The notes beneath the pieces were generated by a model. That model was given only the letters and a program-made list of their open reading frames with translations, was not told where the DNA came from and made no database searches. Position numbers and translations under genes: made by a program. Shown here one piece after another: positions 25,580 through 36,009 of a DNA stretch of 64,000 bases. Every line of letters begins with the position of its first letter. Positions within the stretch are counted from its first letter, which is position 1. Source of the DNA: Acarospora socialis (Eukaryota > Ascomycota > Lecanoromycetes > Acarosporales > Acarosporaceae); the NCBI GenBank assembly GCA_025617375.2, contig JAMYGW020000002.1, forward strand, positions 496,001 to 560,000, written 5' to 3'.

Positions 25580-27745
25580 CTACTTGCTCATCTTCCGTGC
25601 ACCAGCTCTCCTTCTGCCTCTTGGTTTAGTGGGGCTGACGAATGTGACATGCCTCTCGTCGCCGCCATCCCTCGAAGCCGTACCTTTCAGCGCAGAGGGT
25701 CTCCTTGTCGGATGTGCCTTCGTAGAATTCGTAAGCTCTGGATCTGCCGCTGTGGCTCCGCTTCCCTCTCCTTCATGCTCCACCGCAATGCCCAAGTAAC
25801 CGTCTTCGTCGTCAGGCTCTGCGGAGCTCAGGCTTTCCGACTCAGAATGAGCTTCGTAGTCGCCATCATCACTCACAAGACTTGGTGCTTGATTTGATTC
25901 AACCGTATTTGGGCTGAGGTTGAGAGTCGTGGACACGTCCATCATCATCAGATCGGAACCTTGTAGCTTGTCCGGCTCAGTAGTGGGAGGTTTGGACGCG
26001 TATGGCGAGGCGTACGTTGAGCGCGGGACGATACCATTCAGGTAACTGGGCTTGCGAATACTCTTCTCAAAGCCTTTACTGCTACTAGGACGCTCGAGCG
26101 GCGCTGGCAACATTGTGGCTCGGACGGGCAGTCGGCTGCCAGCGAAACTTCCGAAGGGTCCTTGCCTTTCGAAGTTCGTGTGGGGATCCTCTTCTCCTTC
26201 TCCATCGCTATCTTCCTCATCTGGTAGGTCGAGGTCTAGATCGAGCTTCGTCTTTGCCTGACTTATCAGATCTGGGAGATCTCCACTTTGTCCTTTCATC
26301 TGCATGAGTGCGGAAAGATGAGGTGTTTGCGGGGACGGCACAAAGGCGCTGTTGCCTTTGATAACGCTAGTTATTGGTCGAAGTGGTGTTGAAGTTCTCA
26401 AGTTTGCCGGCGTCTCGTATCCGGCAGCGGCCTGATTGGCGAAAGCCTTCCGGGCTCCAAGCAGAGCATTGGATTTCTGCATTTCTTGATCCATTACAGA
26501 AGCGTGTGCCACAGACGGCTTTGAAAGAGTGCTTTGCGTGGGCTTTATTGAGTGCGCAGACCGTATCAGAGGATGTACAAATCCTACCACGGCACCACTG
26601 CCATGTTCGCTATCAATGACCATCCCTCCAGACTCATCCGTGACGATCTCTTCTCCGCATGCGATAGCAGCAGCGTCATGGCTGGCGAAGCCTCTATTGT
26701 GGGCTATTCGGCAGTGGTTGATGAAGCCTTGCGCGCTAGAGAAATTGTCTCGCCGACAGTCGAGGCACACAAGCTTGACGAGCTGCCCATCGGTTGAGCG
26801 CTTGAGTATCAGGGGGCCGGCCTTGTCCTTCGGCGGAGGATAACCGCTGGAAAGTGCCTGCAGCTTAGACCCAGCTGATCCTCTCTGTGACCGGGATTTG
26901 CCAGCCACGGAGCCGGTGTCGGTGAAACTCCCACGAGTTGCTCGACCCTCCGCGGCTGTCCTGCCAGCGGGCGGCCCCTCGAGAACGGTCTGTGCATTGC
27001 TTTTCCCATCGAATACCTCGTCAGGGATCAACCACTTGGCGTAATGCCGCGTGTATGGTCCGTCCGCAACACCCCAAGGGGCTGAGTGGCGTGGTTGTGT
27101 TTCTCCCTCGATCTGTGTCGATGACCCTTTACCATCGCTGACTTGCTTCATCTTCTCTGGGTCAAGCGAAGAAGCGGGGAAAGGTATTATCTGGCAACGA
27201 CGGAGCTGTTCGAGCGCAATTTGACATTTTGCAAGCTCTTGATCGATGAGGCGGAGTTCGTTATGCTTCATGAGGATCTCGAGGCTGAACTGGGCTTCGA
27301 TCTGTTGCTGAAGAGGTGTGAGCCCGACAGGATCTAGTCACAAAAGCCGTATTAGTTGATATTCGCAGGTCTAGGGACAAGCGCCAACTCGCATACCAGG
27401 AGGGCTGGAGAAAATGGTGGCGACAGGATTCGCTTGCCCCACTCTTGAGTCCTTGTTCTCACCATCCGCTGCCTCCTCACGAGGACCTGTGACTGAACCA
27501 TCCTGGACAGGAGACTGAGTTGAGATATCTCCTGCAAACCAACGGTTCTGGTCTGAGCCATTCGACACCGGACCCGGTTCGAACCGCGAAGACACAGACT
27601 CTTGGCTATCGGATCTTTTCCGCTTCATATGATTTTCCAGTCTCTCTTTCATGACCGACGAACGAGCTGGCTTCGTTGCTCCCAGCTTAGCCTTCTCCAA
27701 TGCCACCTTATCAGTCCCCGACCCCGAACCCCAGAGGCGAAACAT
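25580..27745 (-). CDS. AHC1-like C2H2 zinc-finger protein
   Basis: Likely relative of yeast Ahc1, a subunit specific to the ADA histone acetyltransferase complex; the assignment rests mainly on the zinc finger. The model is complement of 25580..27333 and 27397..27745, giving 700 aa with one 63-nt intron. The start is the ATG giving MFRLWG; a longer open frame upstream begins at a non-ATG codon. Residues ~125-170 contain a conserved-looking helical segment (LTPLQQQIEAQFSLEILMKH). Around residues 306-327 is a CX2C-X13-H-X4-H zinc finger (VCLDCRRDNF to NHCRIAH). The second half is low-complexity, acidic and Ser-rich, and ends with the basic PRGRRRAGARKMSK. Nuclear location is inferred. Confidence 0.78.
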
Positions 27746-28898
27746 GGCATATGATGGCGGCCACAAAGGCCAAGTGGTGTTGTCAGGTTGTCTAGTCCGA
27801 GAACCTTTCGGCTAAGCGGTGGAGACTGAGCGCATCGAACCAGTTCTACTCAGTGGTTACCAACGGGATCCTAAGGATGTCGCGCATAAAAGACTTCTGT
27901 AGTGTTCGAGCTTTGCGCATCCGGCCTCAACATAGACGGTGGGTTTTAGTAGTAGTCAAGGAAGATCTGTGTAGTAAGTGCGTCTAATGATTGTGGAGAA
28001 TCGAAGGAGCCGTTGCGGTGTTGATCCTGGAGTTGGGCGACCGGAGGTGAATACTGATTGAGCAAAAGAAATTGTTGAATGAAGAGGTGTCATGCATTAA
28101 TGATAAGAATAGAACAAAGATACAGTGCAAGACTCAGTAGCGAGGTTGCTCCAAAGAAGAAAATACGAGATGTTGTTGGGTGGTTGTGATGTTGACGATG
28201 AGACAGACCGAGGAGGCCTCTACCTACCTTGCGAAGGTAAGGTACGAAGCGATTGTCGTGAGGAGACGCAAGTAAGTGTCACGTCGGGAAGGGTTGCCGT
28301 GTACGGACTCAAATGCACAGTTGCCGCCTGGGCACCTTTCGCTTAGAGAGTCTATTGCAGTAAGGTGGCAAATGATGTTGGAGGTAAGAAGCACGTTTCA
28401 ATTGGTGGTAGATTACAGGGAATGGTACTGCTAAGGTACATGTAACGATGGCTAAGATGTCCTGATGAATGGCGATAAAAATATCCATAGGCAAGTTTCT
28501 TCATGTACAACGGACAGAGAGAGATACAATACGGCAATGACCATGTGCGTAAGATCATGATAATTACCTAGTGAAAACCGTATTGTATCACATGCTATCT
28601 GTCTTAGCTGGTCCGAGTGTCTTATCAAAATACCCGTTCAGAGCCGCAACACCATGGTGAAATCAATAACATCTACTAAATCTGAATCAGCGTAACAATC
28701 GTTGATGAGCATGTCAGACAAAAGTTCGTTCGTAATCTGCTCTTTCTGATGTATTCGTGCTCTTGCGCTTTGTTATATGAATCATAACCTTTCTTTCAGG
28801 TATAATTTTGTGCCTTGCGCTTCCAGATGACTCGGCGTGTCTCGGCGTGTTGCTGTGCATGTATCTTCAGTCCATGTTAGCGACGTTTACCTTGGAAC
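27746..28898. promoter_or_regulatory. Divergent promoter, AHC1-like and Alba-like genes
   Basis: About 1.15 kb between divergent genes. It contains a near-palindrome at 28221-28243 (TACCTACCTT, 3-nt spacer, AAGGTAAGGTA) and a perfect 10-bp tandem pair CTCGGCGTGT at 28831-28850. The middle (28480-28800) is AT-rich. No gene recognised. Confidence 0.55.
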
Positions 28899-29855
28899 AT
28901 GACACGTAAAAAGAGCCACAAGCCTGGCGGTGAACCTCGACAGATCAAACCGCACAGCAAGGCCATCGTTCCTACACCATCAACTCTCCCGAACGCAGAC
29001 AAGATGACAGAAACCCCCTTTCCTGATGATACGCTCGGCAAAGTTGATGCCCTCGAGAACTCAGACCGACCAAGCAAACGCGCAAGAGTCGACGACCAAA
29101 CCGCTTCCGAGGTCCCGCAGTTTGCAAACCCTACTCCGGAAGATCACGCTTGGCATTTCGAGAAGGACCTTACCTTCAACATCCCGGTCTCGATATTACC
29201 TCCTCACCTTCAGTCGCTGCAGGCCAAGTATGATTTCAGTACTATGAGTATCATCTCGTCTTCCAAGATCGAGACGAAAGTCAAGACGCTTCTGGCTCGA
29301 CTTGGAACCTTCAGCTGGGCCAACACAGACGCTAAGCCGGCCGTCGTCATTCTCAGTGCCAAGGCGAGTGTGGCGAACAAGATGATCTCGGTTGTCGAGA
29401 TCGCGAAGCGGGAGCTCGAAGCGCAAGGAGCGAGGTGGTGGCAGTACTCGGGAGTATATAGCCAGATGACTGAGTTGAAAGAAAAGACCAGCAAGAAGAC
29501 CGACGGAGGGAAGACGCTGCTACAATGGGAGGCTGAGCAAGCTGCGAAGTCTGAGGAAAAACTACGGGACTCCAAGAAGGTTGTTGAGGATTCGACCATG
29601 ATAGATGTTGATGGTGGGGACGAGGATGAAGAAGACGCGTTCGAGACGGTGGTCCCGAATGGCAAGCAATCGGCTGTCCCGCCAACAGAAGAGATCGCAG
29701 CCAGGAAGAAGATCAGAGCAGTGCCCGTAATGACCATACACATGTCGAGAGTACCTGTGGTGGAACTCAAGCAAGCCTATGGGTGTGTGCTGCCTAGCCA
29801 TCTCGGTTCCACAGTCAAAACTAAGATTTCACGTAGGGAACAGACGAACGCCTAG
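28899..29855 (+). CDS. Fungal Alba-like DNA/RNA-binding protein
   Basis: Protein with an Alba-type fold, a small alpha/beta domain that binds RNA or DNA. The exons are 28899..29782 and 29837..29855, giving 300 aa; the second exon adds only the last residues EQTNA. An N-terminal basic and polar tail (~1-90, with KRARV) precedes the conserved core (~107-195). The core includes STMSIISSSKIETKVKTLL, VVILSAKASVANKMISVVE and RWWQYSGVY, the last two matching the domain's helix and strand pattern. A charged segment and an acidic patch (DGGDEDEED, ~245) follow. The C-terminal stretch VPVMTIHMSRVPVVELKQAYG is also conserved. Ribosome or RNA association is inferred from the family. Confidence 0.82.
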   Translation: MTRKKSHKPGGEPRQIKPHSKAIVPTPSTLPNADKMTETPFPDDTLGKVDALENSDRPSKRARVDDQTASEVPQFANPTPEDHAWHFEKDLTFNIPVSILPPHLQSLQAKYDFSTMSIISSSKIETKVKTLLARLGTFSWANTDAKPAVVILSAKASVANKMISVVEIAKRELEAQGARWWQYSGVYSQMTELKEKTSKKTDGGKTLLQWEAEQAAKSEEKLRDSKKVVEDSTMIDVDGGDEDEEDAFETVVPNGKQSAVPPTEEIAARKKIRAVPVMTIHMSRVPVVELKQAYGCVLPSHLGSTVKTKISRREQTNA

Positions 29856-30277
29856 ATCAGAGAACCACACGGCCAGCCGCCAATGTCTTCCCAAGAACCC
29901 TTCCCCGCTCAACGATCAGGTGCTACCTCCCTCAACAGTCCGGGTTTGTCAGAGCTTGTTCGGCGCTATGTGGCGAGGTCATTTGCGTTGCTTTAGCCTA
30001 CGGGCCTAGCTTGATACCCATATAGAACGTCTCGATGAAGCCTTCCTAGATCTCGCTATCTTTTCAACGATCCAGAACTGCTGCACAGATCTGCGTTGAT
30101 CAGAATGTAAAGTCTGTGCTAACAGCAAGCCCTTTCACATGGGATCAATCCCAATTCATCCGATAGCCAAACTAATGACAACGCCAAGTAAGCCAGTAAA
30201 GACCTTGAGCTTTGTACTATGCCAACTCATCCTATGTAAAAGATGCGACCCATATCCTCCCAAACCCTTGCCGCATG
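29856..30277. other. Intergenic between convergent genes
   Basis: About 420 bp between the Alba-like stop and the VTC1 stop. Both 3' ends lie here. Nothing else seen. Confidence 0.5.
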
Positions 30278-30795
30278 TCATGAGTCCCTCGCCCCCTTGG
30301 TAATCCTCAAGACGAAATTCACCACCACAGCCGCCAAGAGCGCCACAGCCAGGACACTCGGACCGAGCCGATCGTCAAACCCCCCTTGTCCGCGTTGACG
30401 GATACTCTTCGCCCTCCAGTGAAACGTGACCAACGCATATATCATGGTGGCCATGGCCACCAACGTGAAAAGGCCCGCGCTGATCCTCCCAACGCTGTCG
30501 CCGAAGTTCAGGAGACCGATGGCCAGGGCGCCGAGGACGACGGCGAAGTTGAGCCATGAGAGGAAGGTCCGTTCGTTGGCGAAGAAGACTTTAGGTTCGA
30601 CACGGGTGGGGAGGGCGATGCGTTTTCCTAGGAGGAGGGTTAGAGAGACAGTCAAATGTGACGCTTGGGATGCGTTGTGGGTAGACATGGAAAAGGCTAA
30701 TTGGTCTTCTTGAATAGAATCCCTGATGAACGTCTATGATATGATCGTTGCGGTAACTTACCAGGCGGTACCTGGAGTAAAGGTTGACTCGACAT
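30278..30795 (-). CDS. VTC1: Vacuolar transporter chaperone 1 (VTC1)
   Basis: Small membrane subunit of the VTC complex, which makes polyphosphate and moves it into the vacuole. The model is complement of 30278..30627 and 30762..30795, giving 127 aa. The 134-nt intron lies after codon 11; splicing restores [19 protein letters not shown], whereas the longer unspliced frame starts with unrelated residues. The DUF202 domain follows, with [19 protein letters not shown] and three transmembrane helices at about 33-55, 61-82 and 100-120. The conserved basic residues facing the pore are present. Length matches yeast Vtc1 (129 aa). Confidence 0.95.
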
Positions 30796-31699
30796 GCGTG
30801 TCCAACTGCACGCTTCGCACCGTCTTTCCACCTTCTGCTGAAGCGCCGTATGCCCAGACGATGCGCAAATACAAACACAAAGCCACGAATGCACGAACGA
30901 TGGATCCTTTTAGAGCACAGTACAGCCAGGCCACTCCAGGATTATTCAATTGAGATGCTCTGCACAACGCCCCAACGTGCAACCAGTGCCGCCTCGCTTG
31001 GTCTCTTGAGGTAGTGGGAGAGAGCGATAAGATAAGATCTGAACCAAGTACTCTACTAGTGGCTGTTGGCTCATCCCGCATAATGTTTCCTTTAGCGCTA
31101 CCAGAACATGTCTATGATGTCTCTGTGAAATAACATCTTTATCAGAAAGCTTAGTGGAAATGACGCAAATAGTGTTCCAGCCATGTAGCAATACGGGTGG
31201 AACCCTGCTCAAAAAAGAGCATAATCTATCGCTTCCTGAGAAGGAAAAGAGATCCTTCAAAGATTATTCCTATTGGGTCAAGACTACGACTTGCCCTGTG
31301 CTGCTGAGCTGAGGGACCAGCAAACACACAAATGGTCAACCAGTTCTGTCATATGGCTGTGCAAGGTGTCTTTCGTGTGGTAACTAGCTCAGAACTCAGT
31401 GATGATTCCACTTGTTGGGTCAATAGCTGATGTTGATTAAGTTGTTTAATCGGTACAGTCTCTGTCATGCTTCTATCTCAAACACTTTGACTACTCTTTC
31501 TGACTGTACCCAAGGTCTGCCCATAATGCTCAAGCCATCTGAGATAACGCGTATGCTTCTCCCTTAGCACCGCTGCGAAGGCGTCACTCTGTGACTTCAA
31601 ACTCACACCCCTCTACGAGATACATGAATGCCGGCCCCTGCGACTTCTGATCTTCACTGGGCACATATTCCTTCCTCCCCCAGAAACTACTCCTCCACC
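30796..31699. other. Intergenic, VTC1 promoter side
   Basis: About 900 bp between VTC1 and the next minus-strand gene. It holds the VTC1 promoter and the 3' side of the gene at 31700-32353. Short ORFs here do not look like genes. Confidence 0.5.
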
Positions 31700-32353
31700 T
31701 CAACACTTCCCATTTCCGCCCATATCTCCACCATCCAACCCTACCCCCGCATCCCATCCACTAATTTCCACCCTATACCTCCGTCCCACCCTCAAGGGGA
31801 CGACATCATCGAACCTCGGCACGAACCCGTGCTCGGCGGTAACTGGTACACCAGGTTCCATCGACAAGAAATTGTCCGCGTACCGGTACGAGAGCTCTTT
31901 CTCCCACCAATCATCGATCGTCATGGCGTCGATGGGATATCTAGAGACCTTCTCACCCGTGCTTGAGTCCACGAGGTCGAAGCCGAAGGAAGAGGAAAGG
32001 TTAGGGGTTTGGTCGAAGATAGTGCGCTTGGAGTAGATGGTGATTGGGGAACACGGGGGCTGGAGGACGGCTTTAACATGGATGAGGAGAGGCTCCTTGC
32101 TGCAGAGGCTATATGAAGGGCGAGCGGTGGAGAGGTATACGTGAATGCGAGGGCTGTTTAGTTGAGGCGTGAAAGAATGTGGCCAAAGCCTTCGTGGGAT
32201 CAAGGCTGAGGCAGCTGATGGTACTGCTGATGAGGACTCATCCTTTGATGCTTCAGCAGCTTTGTCCACTGCTTCTTGAGTATGGGCGGATTCTTGTGCA
32301 GCTTGTGTTGGACTTGCCAACCCGCTGCCCATTTCTCCGGAGGTAGGCATCAT
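31700..32353 (-). CDS. Uncharacterised fungal protein, member A of a local two-gene family
   Basis: No named family recognised. A single open exon gives 217 aa from the ATG at 32351-32353; the open frame extends further up only to a GTG codon. Residues 1-65 are polar and low-complexity. Residues ~66-217 look beta-rich and follow the same pattern as the gene at 39424-40057. Shared points include strand-like ITIYSKRTIF versus VTLDVRGQF, FGFDLVDSSTGEKV versus FEWFDLTTGQVV, SMEPGVPVTAEHGFVP versus TLRPGSPLVTSQVFDP, and a final LxxGxxYRxxI/L. The set suggests a beta-sandwich fold. No catalytic residues or signal peptide are visible. Function is unknown. Confidence 0.6.
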   Translation of the reverse strand: MMPTSGEMGSGLASPTQAAQESAHTQEAVDKAAEASKDESSSAVPSAASALIPRRLWPHSFTPQLNSPRIHVYLSTARPSYSLCSKEPLLIHVKAVLQPPCSPITIYSKRTIFDQTPNLSSSFGFDLVDSSTGEKVSRYPIDAMTIDDWWEKELSYRYADNFLSMEPGVPVTAEHGFVPRFDDVVPLRVGRRYRVEISGWDAGVGLDGGDMGGNGKC

Positions 32354-33788
32354 GTGTAGAGACAGACAGCAGTGACGAGGAAGCTTCACAAAAATGTATC
32401 TGGTAAACGGAAGTCACAAGGGCGCCTCCGGTCATAAATGAAAAGTAGGGTCGAGGTTGCTGCCTGTTGCTGCCTGCCTAAGCGGGCAGACGTCCTTTCG
32501 GGCAGACGTCCTTTCTAAAATGCTAGAGATTCGTGTGGTAGAGCTTGAATCGAGAGCAGCTACAAATCAGCCGGCCCGGGATTGTTGCTTTGTTTCACCC
32601 GTTTTAGCAGGGGCAATATACCACATAGCCAGAGGCAGTAAGAGCCGCCTGCCCGCCGAACCTTCCCTCACTGAAGAGTAGACTGCCATTTCTTAGCAAG
32701 ATGAGTAAGTCGAGAGAAAGTATGGATCGTCCCACCAAGTGTCCACGGCTCTTTCCACCCAGGGTCTCCTACACCGTCCTTACATAAATACCGTTCCTCT
32801 GCCTCTTCCTCCTGCTTCTCCTCTTCATCTTCTCGCAACCACTGCTCAATAACTCATACGTCTTTCTACTCTGCCCTTCTTATGAGTATTACCATCACAC
32901 AAGCCCATACACCTTATATACCCTTGTGACTCCTTTGGTCTCGGTCTCTTCGCCACGCAATTGTCTCGGATAACTAAGGCAATGGGGCCTTCGGCAGCGT
33001 CATACTTGGTTTGCAACCATCGCTCCCTATCGAGTCTTATCCTAATCGGCCATAACTCCAGTACCTCACCGCCGACATCTTCCCTATACGCATCTTCCCC
33101 GCCTCTCGCTATCCTTTCTCTCGTACATGCACTCCGAGGCTTTGGCGATAAGATATATTATAGCTCCGGACGTCGGACGCAGGCAGTCTGGCCCTGAGCA
33201 CTGAACTCCAATGGTAGAGTGTCTCTGACCAGCGAAAGTTGAAGGCTTGTTGGTCGCCGATATGCTAACGTCTTCTCAGTGCGAGCAGCGCCCAACAGAA
33301 AGCAATATTCGGATGTAGAGACGAGGCTGAGGTTGAGGTGTGGGGGCGAATCCATCAAAGGTAAGGGTACTTCGTACCGTTCCAGTGACCAATGATGAAG
33401 TAGTTATGTCATCCTTTTGAGAGTGCGTTTGACTTGTCAGCGCCTCAATGATGAGTTGCTAATCTTCTGAGCGAGATTCTCGAGGGTTTTACAAATAATT
33501 TTGGGACAGAGTTTCCGGCACGCAGTTCCCGCGCTTGCTTTGTTCGTTGAGCCTCTCTCTGGTATGTTCCTTGTCCCCATTGAAATCTGCATACTAATTT
33601 TTGTCATAAGGCTTGTATCCTCCTGCAAAGAAGTCAGTGCGATCCGGCGTCGTGGACGGTTGGAGGCTGGGAGTTTATGTGTGCCTATTGTGTATATGGT
33701 GGCGTTGTTGACTTCATACTATGATAGGACTCTTGATAGCCACTGATTGCAGATCAGATGATGCGCTGATGTATAGTATATGATTCTA

Positions 33789-33886
33789 GGTCCGAGGGAG
33801 GGCTGAAGATTCGTGGCACCGCGCAGGGCCAAAAAATCAATTTGCTGTGTCGCGGTGCCACGAAATCCTCAGCCCTTCCTCGGTCG
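33789..33886. mobile_element. MITE-like 98-bp hairpin element
   Basis: Two arms of about 33 bp (33791-33823 and 33851-33884) are reverse complements with four or five differences and one single-base gap. The 27-nt AT-rich spacer lies between them. The inner ends (CGTGGCACCGCG) match exactly. The whole 98-bp unit is bounded on both sides by TA (33787-33788 and 33887-33888), as Tc1/mariner-type insertions are. There is no coding capacity. It may be a miniature inverted-repeat element or a structured RNA locus. Confidence 0.6.
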
Positions 33887-34417
33887 TAAATGATTACATA
33901 ACTGAATCATAATGTCTCCCTTTTATAGTATGATAAAGTGACGTATTACAATAGAGAAAAACAAGATCTAAATTCTGCAACTAGATGTTTAGTGTACTAT
34001 CATACAAGTGTAATACTGAAAGCATTGAACCGGCTGCTGTTGATGCTGTCTAGACATATTCTCTGTATAGGCCGGTTATGGTTCTGCCGCAACCTCTGTC
34101 CTCTGGCCTGGGCCGCCGCGCTGGTACGAAATCGGAAGACATAAGTCTCCGCAATACGACCAAAACATCACTTTTAACATTTATCACTCTATCACAGAAG
34201 GCACTATTGAATCAGAATTTGGTAGAGAGCTATTCTGTATATTCGACAGGAATGTCTGAAATTTTCATTATATAATACTGCTTTTGTGGTTGTAGATATA
34301 CAGAGATTCTGAATCATCAATGTTGGTGTGCATGTGTGATTTTGATAATTTGCTACGGCCCGAACTTAGTTTACTGTGAAGACTTATGTCCGCCGACTTT
34401 GTACTAGGAACTTAGCG

Positions 34418-34444
34418 ATAACTGCGCCATATGAGCGCAGTTAT
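34418..34444. repeat. Perfect 10-bp inverted repeat
   Basis: ATAACTGCGC at 34418-34427 is repeated as its exact complement GCGCAGTTAT at 34435-34444 with a 7-nt loop. It lies in AT-rich intergenic DNA and could form a stable hairpin. Confidence 0.8.
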
Positions 34445-34615
34445 AGTGGTCAGTTGGCTCAGTGAATTGCAGGGAAATTTCTTCAGGCGTCGCTAAGCGC
34501 TCGCTCTTACTACTTTCGAAGCCAAGCGTACCGCAGCCGCCTCTCTCATCGAGCTGCAGGCACATTGTTAGTGTTCCGCCCCCGAACTCCGGTGTAAAAG
34601 AGACAAAGAAAAAAA

Positions 34616-34734
34616 GTATGGACCGGGAGTTGAACTCGAACCGAAAATCAGGACAAAAGTTATGTCATCCTGTTTAAATGTGCCATCCTGTTTCTATTGC
34701 ACCATTTAGTGCTTTAACCCACATGCCCACATAC
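34616..34734 (-). other. tRNA-like element with Pol III box motifs
   Basis: Read on the minus strand, a 5' segment GTATG pairs exactly with a 3' CATAC, like an acceptor stem. An A-box-like TGGGCATGTGG and a consensus B-box GTTCAACTC (loop TTCAACT) are in order. A run of seven T follows directly, fitting a Pol III terminator. The middle is too long and holds a repeated ACAGGATG unit, so it does not fold as a normal tRNA. It is either a decayed intron-bearing tRNA or a tRNA-derived SINE head. Confidence 0.4.
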
Positions 34735-34854
34735 AACTTTCTTCCAGTGCAATATATATAAACAAAAACAATACCGATTTATGTGACCGCGAAACTATTC
34801 GATCGTCACCCTTTTTCACTTTTGATAGATTCGAACAACATTACAACGTTCACG

Positions 34855-35630
34855 ATGGTCGCAGAGAGCTCAAGCATGATGACTCCTGTACGCAAACTCT
34901 CGCGGCGCACATCTCCACTCTCGTCGAAGCTCCACAGCTAACATCTCTTTCGCAGCCAATACCATACACAAGACTGCGGCACATCACCAACGACGTGAGT
35001 ATCTTCTCAGCCCACCGAACCACACTCCGAAGCTAACCAAGCACCAAAGGTCTGCTCATCAACCTTCAAATCAGTAGACAGCTACGATCACTCCAGAACC
35101 GAACAATGGAACACCAACATAATCGTCGGTTTCTTCCTTCCTTCTCACCACCTCTACATCCGCATGTTCGTTCCCCGACTGACCCAAGAACACAGCAATC
35201 CATCCTCCAATCCCTCATCTCCGAAACCTCCTCCCCGGACTCGCCCCCCTCCTACAAATACGCCGTCAACAGCACCATCATCCAGCACCAGCTCCCCTCC
35301 CACTCCAACCCATCAAAGACCCTCTCCCCACCCCCCACATCCACCGCCTCCACAAGCACGACCACAGACGTCACCGGCGCCAACGAAGCCTCCACGGCCG
35401 ACGAGACACACCCGGTGCCTGGCGGCGCAGACGACGAGCGAGTCGGAGCGAGGACAGAGGGTGTGACGGGCGCGAACAGCGGCGGCGGCGGCGGGGCGAG
35501 GAGGGGCATGCATTCGGCGACGGGCGCGTATTGGAATACGGAGAAGGATGGGATGTGGAGTTATAAGTATGAGGGCGGGGAGGCGAGGGGGTTCGATGTG
35601 GTGATCTGTGTGATTTGGATGGCGGTTTGA
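34855..35630 (+). CDS. Tctex-type dynein light chain with low-complexity insertion
   Basis: Light chain of cytoplasmic dynein, the minus-end microtubule motor. The exons are 34855..34887, 34956..34994, 35050..35124 and 35196..35630, giving 193 aa. The Tctex core begins near residue 40 with WNTNIIQSILQSLISE and KYAVNSTIIQHQ, and resumes at ~153 with GMHSATGAYWNTEKDGMW and VVICVIWMAV, matching the family's last beta-strands. Between them (residues ~83-152) is a Ser/Thr/Gly/Pro-rich insertion of about 70 residues, in the loop before the penultimate strand. Most family members are 105-150 aa. The insertion is in frame with no stop, and no good intron removes it. Function is inferred from the core fold. 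Confidence 0.82.
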
Positions 35631-36009
35631 TGAGAGACGGACGTGTGGTGGGTTTGGTGGCGGCAGATTTTGGAGGGAAGATTTGGGGGGGTGAAGGATA
35701 GATGGCTGATCTCGCTCTTCTGTTCGTCCTAAAATCCTGCTGGCTCGGATGTTATGGTCGTCAGAACAAATACAGAGACTTAAACCAATAAGATGGCTGC
35801 TGTAACCGTTGGCCTGCTTTACTGCTGGTGCTGGTTTGTTTCAAAGATGTGTGAAGTCACATTACAGTCTTCGTGTTCGAGCTTATGCTCATGCTCATAT
35901 CCTGAATCGTACGCTCTGCTCGATGGGAGGTATCCAGACTCTGACAAACCCATCCAATCCCGCTCTAGGGCCAATCTTATATCCATCCCTGTCCAGACAA
36001 CCACCCACT
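35631..36009. other. Intergenic between convergent genes
   Basis: About 380 bp between the dynein light chain stop and the dehydrogenase stop. Nothing recognised besides expected 3' regions. Confidence 0.5.

Larger units (their letters stand above)
32354..34854. other. Gene-poor region with mobile-element-like remnants
   Basis: About 2.5 kb without a convincing gene, the longest gap in the window. It contains a 16-bp perfect tandem pair (GGGCAGACGTCCTTTC, about 32484-32515) and a pyrimidine-rich promoter-like stretch near 32745-32880. An unconvincing ORF lies at 32961-33197. From about 33700 it becomes AT-rich and carries the hairpin element, a short palindrome and the tRNA-like element listed separately. 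Confidence 0.6.

Noticed and set aside
32961-33360. Possible gene after a promoter-like stretch
   Set aside because: The open frames are short, translate to Ser/Pro/Leu-rich noise and no splice combination gave a recognisable protein.
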